Source: Hydra vulgaris (Eukaryota > Cnidaria > Hydrozoa > Anthoathecata > Hydridae). From it: 64,000 nt of DNA. The notes beneath the pieces were generated by a model that was given only the letters and a program-made list of their open reading frames with translations, was not told the DNA's origin and ran no database searches. Positions 39,359 through 51,239 of the stretch are shown here, one piece after another. A program made the position numbers and the translations under genes. The stretch covers positions 4,441,001 to 4,505,000 of the forward strand of contig NC_088921.1 in the NCBI RefSeq assembly GCF_038396675.1, read 5' to 3'. Numbering within the stretch: position 1 is the first letter of the stretch; every line of letters starts with the position of its first letter.

Positions 39359-40054
39359 ATGACGGAGAAAGAAACGAAGACTCTTAAAAGAAAATACAGC
39401 AGCAATTTATTTGTTATCAAACACAAACGTCCTCGAATGATAATGGAAAATGGAAAACATAGTTCATTTAATCCAGAGTTGAGACGATACACATACTACA
39501 CTGAAATGTTTATTAATAAAGCTCAGATATGGCTTGATAAAGATAATCTTCCTCGCACATTTCAAGAACTTTATACCGACAAACCGATACTTTCTTTATT
39601 AGATTTATGTAAACGCAAAATGGTATTTATTCGAATAAAAAAAGAAATGACAAATTTAACTCAAAATGTACTTTGTGTTCTCGAAAAATACTTTGATAAA
39701 AAAACTCTTCTTTACTACCTCGAAAAAAGAAAAGAAAATTCGATGAAAAAAAAAGTTGCCAAATATATACTAAAAACTGATAAAGTATCAACAAAAAACT
39801 TGGACAAGTTTATAAAACCTCATTTAAAATTTTTTATTTTGCAGCATAATGTTTTAATAAATTTAGTTTATTTATTTGCACAAGTATATTATGAAACTGA
39901 ATATTCAAAAAAAAAATATTATCACTTGAATAAAGATTATCTGCACCATTTTTTTAAAATTATTTTAAAAACTATGGAATGGTTTACCGATCAATATAAC
40001 TTTGTCATTTATGAAAAATTTATTTGTAATAATAGTATACTCGATTATCTTTAA
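39359..40054 (+). CDS. Accessory protein, BC-box-like, paralogue 1
   Basis: The 231-residue helical protein contains SLLDLCKRKM (about residues 79-88), close to the Elongin B/C-binding BC-box pattern S/T-L-x3-C-x3-hydrophobic. Its C-terminus (FFKIILKTMEWFTDQYNF) lines up with that of the next gene, so the two are paralogues from an old duplication. Viral proteins with BC boxes recruit cullin ubiquitin ligases; here that is a motif-based guess. Intact; TAA is 22 bases before the next ATG. Confidence 0.55.
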   Translation: MTEKETKTLKRKYSSNLFVIKHKRPRMIMENGKHSSFNPELRRYTYYTEMFINKAQIWLDKDNLPRTFQELYTDKPILSLLDLCKRKMVFIRIKKEMTNLTQNVLCVLEKYFDKKTLLYYLEKRKENSMKKKVAKYILKTDKVSTKNLDKFIKPHLKFFILQHNVLINLVYLFAQVYYETEYSKKKYYHLNKDYLHHFFKIILKTMEWFTDQYNFVIYEKFICNNSILDYL

Positions 40055-40076
40055 TAAAAGTTTTTTTTTTTTCAGA

Positions 40077-40820
40077 ATGAAAAACATTAAAAAATACACT
40101 CAAGAAGTTGGTGACACGGAAAATTATGAAGAACCTAAAGCTGATTTTTTTTGTGTTTTTCATCGAGATTTAGAAGAAAATATAGTCTGGGAAGAAATAA
40201 TTAAACGGAAAAAAGCAAAACGAGAAAACAAGTTTATTCCTTATTCTTACTATTTAAAAGAGGTGGCACAAAACACAAGAATTTGGTTTAATATTGACAT
40301 TTACGATCAAATCATGAAAGAAATAAAATGTTACCCCAATGGAGAAATTGATTTGTCATTAAAACAACTCTGTTTAAGAAAATTATCAATAAAAAAGTTA
40401 AAAAATAAAATGGAAGCAGTCATGGATGAAATTGAATCTATTTTGGTCAATTTCAAACTTAATTTTGACAAAATCTTGCGGAGATTTCATGACGAATATG
40501 GTTTTTCTGAATATAGGACACATAGAATATTTATAAAAAATTTAAACTATACTCGCGGACCGTATTGGCTATGGAGAACTTCTACAGATTTGTCTTTTTT
40601 TATTATACAAAAAGCTTTAATAAAAGGACTTCAAAGTATTTTTAGTTGTATTTTTGCAGAAATAAATTTTAAACTTTGTTTGGATAACCAATGCAAAAAA
40701 TATCTTGACAATATATTTAATATTATTTTAAAAACTATTTATTGGTTAAAAAATCAATACGAATTTATAAATGCAAATTATTTTCTTAATCATAAAATGA
40801 TTTACGAATATTTTGTATAA
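40077..40820 (+). CDS. Accessory protein, BC-box-like, paralogue 2
   Basis: The 247-residue protein contains SLKQLCLRKL, a good match to the BC-box pattern, and a C-terminal NIFNIILKTIYWLKNQYEF that parallels the preceding gene. I chose ATG 40077 because it follows a T-rich CAG (ending 40075); the frame is open further upstream but overlaps the previous gene. The stop at 40818-40820 is followed by TTTTTTTAG and the next ATG at once. Confidence 0.55.
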   Translation: MKNIKKYTQEVGDTENYEEPKADFFCVFHRDLEENIVWEEIIKRKKAKRENKFIPYSYYLKEVAQNTRIWFNIDIYDQIMKEIKCYPNGEIDLSLKQLCLRKLSIKKLKNKMEAVMDEIESILVNFKLNFDKILRRFHDEYGFSEYRTHRIFIKNLNYTRGPYWLWRTSTDLSFFIIQKALIKGLQSIFSCIFAEINFKLCLDNQCKKYLDNIFNIILKTIYWLKNQYEFINANYFLNHKMIYEYFV

Positions 40821-40829
40821 TTTTTTTAG

Positions 40830-41257
40830 ATGGATAAAAAAATTATAAAAAAAGGAAGAACAGGAAAAAGAAACAGGTATTGCGAAAAAAAAGAAACAGA
40901 AAACACGTTCTCAACTGAAGGTATGTATACAGTTACATTTATAAACATGTCAAACTTGAGCACAACCTAATCACTTTTTTTTCTTTTTTAGAAATAAATT
41001 ATGCCTACAAAAAAACAAAAAACGAAAAGGAGAAAGATATGAAAAGAAAAAAAATGAAAGAGCTTGAGAAAATTAAAAAAGACTTTGACAAACCGGGCAA
41101 AAGATATTTTTGCTCTGGTTGCTGTTTATGCAGTTGGCCAGAAAAACCATGCTGCTGGAAAGAATGCTCGTTTATATGGGATAGAGACGAACAATGTGCG
41201 GGATGTCATTTTTGCATCCCACATTTAAAACAAGAATTTTTTGAAAACTGTAAATAG
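40830..41257 (+). CDS. Spliced lysine-rich, cysteine-rich protein
   Basis: Exon 1 (40830..40920) and exon 2 (40992..41257) flank a 71-bp GTATGT...TTTTTTAG intron; the predicted product is 118 residues. The N-terminal two thirds are lysine-rich. The C-terminus has a dense cysteine cluster (CSGCCLC, PCCWKEC, CAGCHFC) able to bind two zinc ions. The ATG is preceded directly by T7-AG after the previous stop. Not a recognised family. Confidence 0.6.
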
Positions 41258-41451
41258 ACTTTAAACATTTTTATTTCATATTTCAATATTTTTTCTTTTT
41301 ACAAGTCAATTTTCAAGATTATATACTTTTTTATTGCAAAATTGGTATTTTTTATTGCTGTATTCTTTTATATCATGTCTGAAGCGGTCGAATAACAAAA
41401 AAGTTTTTTGATTTTTTAAAAAATCTTTTTTCCACCATGACTCTCTTTAAT

Positions 41452-41598
41452 TTAATAAACAGGGAAACTATAGTGCGTGCTATCGTACGGAATACCATTA
41501 TGATACTTGATCGTGCTATCGTCTTGAGGGTTGTACGGTTTCACGACTGATATTTTTTTCGGCTGCTCAAACTGTTGCAACGGTTTATTTTTCTCCAT
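41452..41598 (-). CDS. Small intact ORF near right TIR, 48 aa
   Basis: A 48-residue frame from ATG 41596-41598 to TAA 41452-41454 is proline/tyrosine-rich with a repeated PYDS/YDSTHYS character and less AT-biased codons than its surroundings. Its ATG directly follows TATTTTTAG, the junction type of other non-structural genes. It points leftward, convergent with the Cys-rich gene. Function unknown. Confidence 0.45.
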   Translation of the reverse strand: MEKNKPLQQFEQPKKISVVKPYNPQDDSTIKYHNGIPYDSTHYSFPVY

Positions 41599-41872
41599 CT
41601 AAAAATAATGTCAATGCCGAGTTTTTATCGATTATTTTTATCGTTTTCTTGCGTTTTTTTTTATACCATTTTTTTCAACACCTTTTTATTAACAGATTCA
41701 AATTTATAAACTTGAAAATTTTTTTCCTTTAAGAATAACCCGTTTAAAAATTTTTTTAGATTAGAATAAAAATGCCAATTTATTCACCATAATTGACACA
41801 AGAAGAAAAAAGATTTTATTGCAGAAGAAGCGCTCAGTTCTAAATTATCTTACAACTGTGAAGAAATAATAT
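41599..41872. other. Spacer before right TIR
   Basis: It holds TTTTTTTAGATTAG at about 41752 and a very short ATG frame at 41772 broken by TAA, perhaps a decayed small gene. Nothing else is seen. Confidence 0.3.
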
Positions 41873-42421
41873 AAAAACATTTTTTTTCTTTTTCAACCGC
41901 TTAATTTATGGCAAACGACTCTATCGAGATTATAAACCGTTTTTTTTTTTTAATTAATTCAATAATATAAGCGATTTTTTAATTCTTTTCAAATCGCCAT
42001 GTCACAACATGCACACTGTGACAAGAATGACCCTGTCACGCATGCGTCATTTTCACTTGTCACCATGTCACTTGTCCCTTGTCACTTGTCACCTTGTCAC
42101 CATGTCACCATGTCACCACTTGTCACCATGTCACTTGTCACCACTTGTCACTATGTCACCTTGTCACTTGTCACCATGTCACCATGTCACCATGTCACCT
42201 TGTCACCATGTCACTTGTCACTTGTCACTTGTCACCATGTCACTTGTCACCTTGTCACTTGTTACACCCCTTGACGCCCCATTTAACGCTCTCACCTTTT
42301 CGGTCAGTACCCCTCACCTTTTTGGTCATGTGAGATCCATTACAACCAATCACGTTCTTAGGGCGCCATTATCATCATAAGAAGAAGAAAAAAAAAAAGT
42401 CCGAATAATATATCTCATCAA
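41873..42421 (-). repeat. Right terminal inverted repeat of the Polinton
   Basis: This is the inverse of 4658..5202 and includes the complementary CTTGTCAC/CATGTCAC minisatellite (about 42050..42270), GGCGCCATTATCATCATAAG and the terminus ATATCTCATCAA. Confidence 0.92.
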
Positions 42422-43757
42422 CTACTCTACATCACTTGCTTTATTAAGTCTAACAGAAAAAGTTAAAGATTCTCTAGATGAAGGAATGTTTGGATGTGGC
42501 ATTTTTATTGACCTTCAAAAGGCATTTGACACTGTAGATATTAACATTTTACTTTATAAGTTATCCTACTATGGTATTAGAGGAGTCTCAAACTTTTTGT
42601 TCAAATCTTTCCTTACTAATAGAACTCAATTAGTATCCGTTAGTTGGATGAGCTCAGACCTAAACGATATCAAAGTAAGTGTTCCTCAGGGATCTGTCCT
42701 TGGCCCTTTATTGACATGTCTAAAGCTTTAAAATTTTGTAGAGTCCAACACTTTGCAGATGACACAAACCTTCTCTATTTTATTAAGCCTATAAAAAAAA
42801 TCAACAAATATGTTAACTATGATCTTAAAAAACTATGCCTCTGGCTAAATGCCAACAAAATTTCCCTTAACTCCAAAAAAACTGATTTAATATTAGTTAA
42901 AAGTCGTCACAAAAAATTAGATCAGCAGCTCAAAATTAAGTTAAATGGGAAAAAACTTTGGTGCAAATTTGTAAATTATTTGGGTATGAAGCTAGACAAA
43001 ATCTTAGCCTGGACTTACCATTATAACAGTTTATCTATAAGTTGAAGAGATCCCTTGCCATCCTGTCCAAGCTAAGACATTTTATACAACAAAAAACTTT
43101 GAAATCTATTTACTATGCTTTGTTTCACTCTCATCTCACATATTGCCTACTATCATGGAGTCAAAACATAAGTATTGTAATTTGCCTTTTATGCAGAAAA
43201 AAGCAGTCAGGGTTATTGAATTTCTACCAAAAAATGCACATACATTCCCATCTTTTAACACACAACAAATTTTAAAAGTGCATGATATAATCAAAATTGA
43301 AAACTGTTTATTTATTCAGAGCTGCCTAAACAAAAAGCTACCTCCTATATTTAATAAATGGTTTACTCTACGCAGTACAATTAGCTGTCAACTTACAAGA
43401 AATTCTTGCAGAGGTGCACTGAGTGTGCAAAAATATAATACAAAATCTTACGGCAAACATTCCTGTAAATACTCTGCATTAATGGACTGGAATCAAACTC
43501 AAAATAAATTAAAATTAATCCCTTTTAGGAATATTAAAAAATATGTTCTCAAAACCAAATTAAAATACTACTTGATATACATCAAGATAAATAGAAACAA
43601 CAGTAGTATCACTGGTGATAATAGATAAATCACCATAAAAAATATATAAGATACAAATATGAATATAGACTAATTGCAACCTTCTGTGAGTGTATTATTT
43701 ATTTTATTTGCTTTTTTTTTTTTTTTTTTGTTTTGTTTTGTTTTGTTTTGTTTTGTT
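42422..43757 (+). pseudogene. LINE reverse transcriptase, 3' half
   Basis: It continues the reverse transcriptase cut by the Polinton. IDLQKAFDTVD (first catalytic Asp), VPQGSVLGP and the catalytic FADD at 42752-42763 are visible, then the thumb and C-terminal domain to about 43628. A small deletion lies after VLGPLL (~42715), with further frameshifts near 43040 and 43190. The 3' end has a TTTTG microsatellite (43727-43757). Not intact. Confidence 0.85.
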
Positions 43758-44619
43758 CATAGTCGCTCTCCTCGACTTAGCCTAGCTATATGAGAGTGAA
43801 CCATCCAGAATGTAAGCTGTACAAATATTTTTTATAACGTATAACATTCTTATGTAAAACATCTATAATTCTGATGAATATATTGCTTTTTGTTGTAGTT
43901 GTTGTTGTATTTCTGGGGTGTAATTTATTCATATATATCTGCGGTGTAATTTGTTCATGTATTTCTGTGGTGTTTATTGTACATGTTTTTTTTTGTAAGA
44001 AATTTGAAGATATGATACAGAACATTGGAATCGTCCATAAATTATGCAACGCTAAATTTATTTTAACGACTTGAGGTTAAATAAAAAAAAAAACAAGCTT
44101 CTGTCAACGATGTATTAGAGCGAAAAAGTTAAATGAATGGAAAACATTCTTAATAAAGTAACAAATATATTCTGTGAGCGATAACGAAAGGAATGTAAGT
44201 GATTTTTCAAAAAGAATTGCTTTAATGATTTTTTGTTGTTGTTGTTGTTCTTTTATTACATTTAAAAAAATACAATCCGTTCTAAAATATAATCTACAGA
44301 AATATAATTAAAAAATACATAATCAATGTTAAGAGATAAAAAAACGCGTGGGCTCGTAGAAAACTGTAAAGTTATATCGTTAGCAACCGCTGAAAAGTTT
44401 ACGTGTTAAAGTTTCGCAAAGTAAAATATTTACAAAATAAATAAATTTTAAAGACATTTTTAAATAAATAAAGACATTTTTAATGAAAAATAAGACATAA
44501 AATAACTCAAGCTGACAAACTATTATACTAGTAGAAAAAAAAAAAAAAATTAGAAGCATAAACAATATAAAAAAATTCCTTTATAAATATAAAGGTGCGT
44601 TTTATAGTTTTATAATTAC
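43758..44619. other. Non-coding flank
   Basis: I see no gene. It contains short (TTG)n stretches (43887, 44236) and AT-rich sequence. Confidence 0.4.
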
Positions 44620-44826
44620 AAAAATTGTTAAAAAGCAATTAGAAAATTGTTAGAGAACAATTAGAAAATTGTTAAAGAAGAATTAGAAAATTGTTAAAGA
44701 ACAATTAGAATATTGTTAAAGAACAGTTAGATAATTGTTAAAGAACAATTAGAAAATTGTTAAAGAACAATTAGAAAACTGTTAAAGAACAATTAGAAAA
44801 TTGTTAAAGAACAATTAGAAAATTGT
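44620..44826 (+). repeat. 22-bp tandem repeat
   Basis: About nine copies of ATTGTTAAAGAACAATTAGAAA follow each other with few substitutions. Each unit contains the inverted pair AATTGTT/AACAATT, so the array can form serial hairpins. Confidence 0.85.
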
Positions 44827-46315
<1,489 letters not shown>

Positions 46316-46582
46316 CACTCAAAAAGTTTACTTTAAATGATGAAAATTTATATCCAAAACATTTATAAGGTTACTTTAAAATAAATATTATTTTTTATAA
46401 TTGAATTTTGAATATGAAAGTTTAAGTTTAAATAAACTGATATAATTTAAAACATTTTCAATTGTTTGTAATTATAATTAGTACTAAATGAAACGTGTTA
46501 TAAATCAACTGGATATGGAAAAATTGGAAATACAGTTTTTGTTCGTTGGCCTTGAGCAATGTTGTAATACTAACAGTTCGTT

Positions 46583-46734
46583 TTAATTTTAGGAAAGCCA
46601 ATGCAACAAATTACGAGATAAAAAATGCTATTGTAAACTGGTTTCACTATACCAAATGTAGTAACGGTGGCAGGACGCTACGTTTAAAAAGGTCGCGTGC
46701 TGACCCATATAATGATAATGAAAACAATGACTAG
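46583..46734 (+). other. Candidate terminal exon of a host gene
   Basis: TTTTAATTTTAG precedes a short frame (AIVNWFHYTKC, then GGRTLRLKRS) ending at TAG 46732-46734; AATAAA follows at about 46790. The W-F-x-x-(A/T)-K pattern is slightly like the end of a BEN domain. No upstream exon is visible. Confidence 0.25.
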
Positions 46735-47489
46735 GTCATCATATAGATAATGTATATGTTTACTCTTTTGTTTATAATAATGAAAAAGAAAATAAAAATG
46801 TTGATAAGTTTTCTTTTAGTTTTTAACATTCTTAGTACTTCTACTTTATATCTTTTCATTTACAATAATTTGCATAATATTAGGTGAAAGGGCTCGTATA
46901 ATTAAGAGTTATCTAAGTTGGCAAAACATTTATTTTAGGCCAACACAATGGACCGATGTCGCGCAAAGTTTAAAGTCAAAGTTGGCCTGTATAAGTTATC
47001 CAACATCAGTTCAACACTGTTGAGCCAATTTTGTTCGTTTTATCTCGCCAATTTTGGCCTATTTCAGTAGGTCACGTTGTATTAATGTTAAAATAGTTGG
47101 CAGCCAACGATTGGCCAATGTTGGACCAATCAGTGTGTGTTGCCATATCTGGTTTACTATACTTCTGGGTTTTAAAAAACTTGTATATTTAGTTTCCCAT
47201 TGCATATATTTCTAGTAAAATAGGAATATACTAGTTTACATTCTGTGAACAAGTTGGCATAGTGGTAATTTACGAAAGTTTATTAATCTAATTGAATGAC
47301 GCTGAGACGATAGCAACTTACTAATGCAATACCTTCCAACTTGACCCCAAATTTGACAGCTATTGCTGAGATGAGATGAGAAAAATGAATAATAAATATT
47401 CCTAAGTGTAACTTTTTAGACATAATGTCGAATTATTGAAAGCATACCTTTATGTCGAGATTGTATCTTGAATATTTCATCAATAAGAA
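46735..47489. repeat. Intergenic region with a TTGGC-rich repeat
   Basis: From 46915 to 47130 the words TTGGC/GCCAA occur about ten times in both orientations, suggesting a short MITE-like or palindromic repeat. The rest shows nothing. Confidence 0.4.
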
Positions 47490-49240
47490 AGTTCAATGAA
47501 AAATTGCAGTCAATTAACACTCCAAGATATTTAATAACTTTCTAAGGATATAGACGTTTATTATTAGTTTTGATTTCTACATTTTTAAAGAAATTCTTAG
47601 TGATGAAAAAAAAATTAGTTCTGTTTTTTTGGTATTGAGACCTATTAGTTAAGCATTTAAACTGTGAACTATATCTTCTATATCAGAATTTAAATTCTTA
47701 CATAAAGAACAATACAATTTGTTAATCAACAAGAGATTTGTTTTATTAACAAAAAGATGAACCGACAAGAATTAAACAGAATTGGTTAAACTGTTAACGT
47801 AAATTAAAAATAAAATTGGACTAAGAACAGAACCTTGAGGAACACAACACCACACAAAACTTATTAATTACTATAATCAAAACCATTTACAATAAAACCA
47901 TTTATATAAAACCACTTAAAAGTCGGTTTTGATCTGAAAGATAAGATCACAATCAGTCATTTACAATACCGCAAAGTCAATAATGTTCTAATTCAGAAAT
48001 CAAAATACTACGGTCAGTGGTACCAATAGCTTTTTATAAACTGATAAAAACACCACAAACGAAATGACAAGTATCAAGAGTTGTTTTTTTCTGTTATACT
48101 TGTTAATGCATGATAATCAGAATATTTTGATCAAAAGCCAAATTAAAAAACGTTTAAACAATAAATTTAATTTGGAAAAGAATACACTCTAGAAAAAATA
48201 AGTTTTTCAAAAAGCTTACTAATGTAAGATAAATGAAATATGTCCAAAGTTAGTGTATGAAATTTTAAAGCCAATTTTAAATACTGGAATAACAAAAGAT
48301 ATTTTAAAAATATCAGGAAATGTTCCATATATGAATAAGATACGAAACTGTTTCGAAAGAGTATTTGAAAACTTATAGTTAAAATCTATATGAATGTTTG
48401 TTGGAATGCTGTTTGGACCAATTGACTCTTTTGGATTCAATTTAGATATATGAGTTGAAGTTTCAATAATATTTGTTGGTGATAATAATAAACTATGTAA
48501 ATTTGGATATTTAAGGTACTTTTGAACGTGAGATGAATGAATATTGGATTTAAGTTTATGAGCAATATTTGTAAAAAAAAGTGTTAAATGATTTTAGAGA
48601 TTAGAGTCGGGTCTGTTATATAAGTTTTCCTTTATTGCAAATAGTTTGGGGATTGTTTATTAAAATTTTTGACATTTATTAGGATGTTAATGACGTTCCA
48701 AAGTTCGCAAAGATTTTTTTTTACTAACTATAATTAATGTAATCATCATATATTTATATCTCTTAAAAATACCATCAAACTTGTTTATATTAATAAGATC
48801 TTTAGACCTTAGCATTTTTTGTTGGAAAAGATTGCGCACTTGATTAAATCTTATAATTCTTTTTTGTAATCCATGGTGTGAATCGATGTTGGAAGCTTTT
48901 GATACTTGCTTTTTAAGTGGGGCATAGCAATCTAAAATCAATGTTGTTTCAGTAATAAACGTTTGGAAACATGAGTTTGTATCATTGGACTTTATAACAT
49001 TAACCCAGTCAATTTTTGATAAATCAGATTTTAAGTTTTCTTGGTTAAAATTTTTAAAACTCCTGCTATTTAAATTGACTCTACGTGGTTATCAATGAGA
49101 ATCGGATGAACTTAGGTTGCTCTTCTTTTTAACCTGGTTTCAGTTAAAGCAATAGTGGAAAAATCAAAAACAATTGATTATAGTATTATTTTGGAATCCT
49201 CAAAGAGTTTTTATAACGATGATATGTTTAGATGAAAAAA
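47490..49240 (-). pseudogene. Degraded LINE on the minus strand
   Basis: Reverse-strand pieces of a jockey/CR1-type ORF2: VPQGSVLSPILFLIYVN at about 47790-47845, a GPNSIPT ... VIPVFK block at 48219-48420, and the pre-RT segment (YAPLKKQVSK) at 48687-48941. Stops and frameshifts are frequent. It is a different, older family member than the LINE at 42422. Confidence 0.7.
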
Positions 49241-49540
49241 GGAAAGAGCTTTTATTTAATTAAAGTTAAGTGAACATTATTTGCTTATATCATAATATTT
49301 ACAAACTCTTGTAATGACTCTTCCAATTAAGAAGAAGCTTGTTTATCGGATTCTAAAACACGAGCGGAAACATACTTATTAATTTCATTACATTATTTAA
49401 ATAAAAAGACGGAAAAAGATTTGTAGACAGAGGGAAATCATCAGTTTTAAGAATTTTATGAGAATAAAATAACAATTTAAGTTTGTTATAAAGTACGTCT
49501 GTAAATAGAAAGATACTTTTAATGCAGTTTACACGATGCA

Positions 49541-49629
<89 letters not shown>

Positions 49630-49651
49630 TATGTATATATATATGTATATA

Positions 49652-49745
<94 letters not shown>
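49541..49745. repeat. (TA)n microsatellite
   Basis: About 200 bp of TA with a few TGTATA interruptions; it abuts the left end of the long-TIR transposon. Confidence 0.97.
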
Positions 49746-49750
<5 letters not shown>

Positions 49751-50049
49751 TCAGGCCTTGTTACCAGATTTCAATGCGTAACAAAAACGCGTAACGCATT
49801 TCTAAGTAACTCAACTCAGTTAATTTTATAGATAGTAACTCAAGTATATTTTGTATATAGAAGTAACTCAACCTAGTATATTTTGTATATAGAAGTTATA
49901 TTGCTCACGAGCGTCTTTTCAAGTACCACATTGTAAGTAAGAGCCATTTTCTGAGAAAAACCAGGCAATGCTCAAAAGTGATATCTTTTAATCATTCTCA
50001 ATTTTACATATTGCGTTGTTTGTAATATTAAAAAAAGCCTGTAAATTTT

Positions 50050-50530
50050 TTTTTTTTTTAATTTCTAGTTCCTGAGTTATGGTCGGTCAAACTTTTGCCC
50101 TCTTTATACTTGGAAAGTCACTTTTGGGGTTTTATGATTTTTAAACTAAGATTAAAAGCAATAAGACCACTGCACCCTAAGTTTCTTTTCATATTATGAA
50201 AGTATAGGTAGAACTTTAAAAAAAAAAAAAAAAAATCTGAGGTCAACCCTTCCTTTGTCTAAAAATCATAAGCTGAAATCACACATTTTTGAATTTGGGG
50301 CCTACTTTAAATGCATTTATCGCGGAGCGTAAAAAGTACCCGCGATCATCTTATTCTTTTTTGAAAGAGTATCTCATTGTTATTTGAATGATTTAAAGAA
50401 ACTGAGAGGATATTGTTTACAAAAAAGCTTATGAGTCATCAAAATGTCAAAAAATGTTTTAACTAGCGTTCAAATATCAGCCATTATGGGAAATGGGAAA
50501 GGTCCTAAGATTGAGTTTATAAATTTTCTA
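50050..50530 (+). repeat. Internal part of the left long TIR
   Basis: This segment is the inverse of 54800..55105 plus 56450..56600. Outer parts of the two arms have diverged. Confidence 0.85.
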
Positions 50531-51239
50531 TTACTCCTTATTACAATTTTTTCAATGCAAAAAAAAACTTAGGGGTAATATTACATTGTTGAAATAACGT
50601 TACGTCAAAATGATGCTAAATCTGTTTTGTTTTGTTTTTCATTTATACCATTGTCGACATGAAAAAATTTTTTTTCCAGTAAACATTAATAACTTGATGT
50701 TTATTGAACATTTACTTCTGAATTATTCAGAACAGAGAATGACCATTTTATGCTAATGGTAATTAAAAAAAAATAACACCTAGTTGCAAAAAGTATGTCA
50801 GAGCAAAAGGTTGTTGTTGAAAATGTTTGCAAAGTTAATGATGTCAAGTGTGGACCATATCCTCGTTTCAATGAAAAAAGGTTATTCAAAATACAAGATC
50901 TGACTTTAGATGTCTAAGCACACTTTGTAAAAATTAAAGTAAGAAATGCTCTTTGAAGTTGTAAAAAAAAAACCGTTAGCATCATATAGTAGTGTAAAAC
51001 GATTGTTGTTTAATTCCCTCAGTTTACTTTGCATAATATTTAAGTTTTATGTTTTTAGGTTTTAAAGGCGCACCAAGAGACAGAATGGACAGAAAAGTCT
51101 CTTATAGAAAACTGAGGGTGCATATAACTTTCTGATAACGACTATATATGTCCTTACCATAGATTTAACTTTGGTAAGAATTTGTTTACAACCGTATTTC
51201 AACAACAACAAAATTTAATTACTAAACTTTTAAAATAAA

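Larger units (their letters stand above)
4658..42421. mobile_element. Maverick/Polinton (adintovirus-like) element, 37.8 kb
   Basis: The element is bounded by ~0.55 kb terminal inverted repeats and a short target duplication in a LINE. It encodes the diagnostic set: rve integrase, protein-primed type B DNA polymerase, FtsK/HerA-type packaging ATPase, adenain-like cysteine protease, a double-jelly-roll-type major capsid protein, a penton-like candidate and pX-like core proteins. It also has a Pif1 helicase, a dUTPase and many accessory genes. It is larger than the 15-25 kb usual for Polintons. Several key genes are broken, so the copy is an integrated, decaying relic; some genes may still be expressed. 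Confidence 0.92.

Noticed and set aside
39359..40820. Bcl-2-like anti-apoptotic proteins
   Set aside because: The pair is helical with Trp near the C-terminus, but no NWGR-type BH1 or BH2 motif is visible, so I do not assign it.
44620..44826. CRISPR array
   Set aside because: Units are contiguous 22-mers without unique spacers, in a eukaryotic context.
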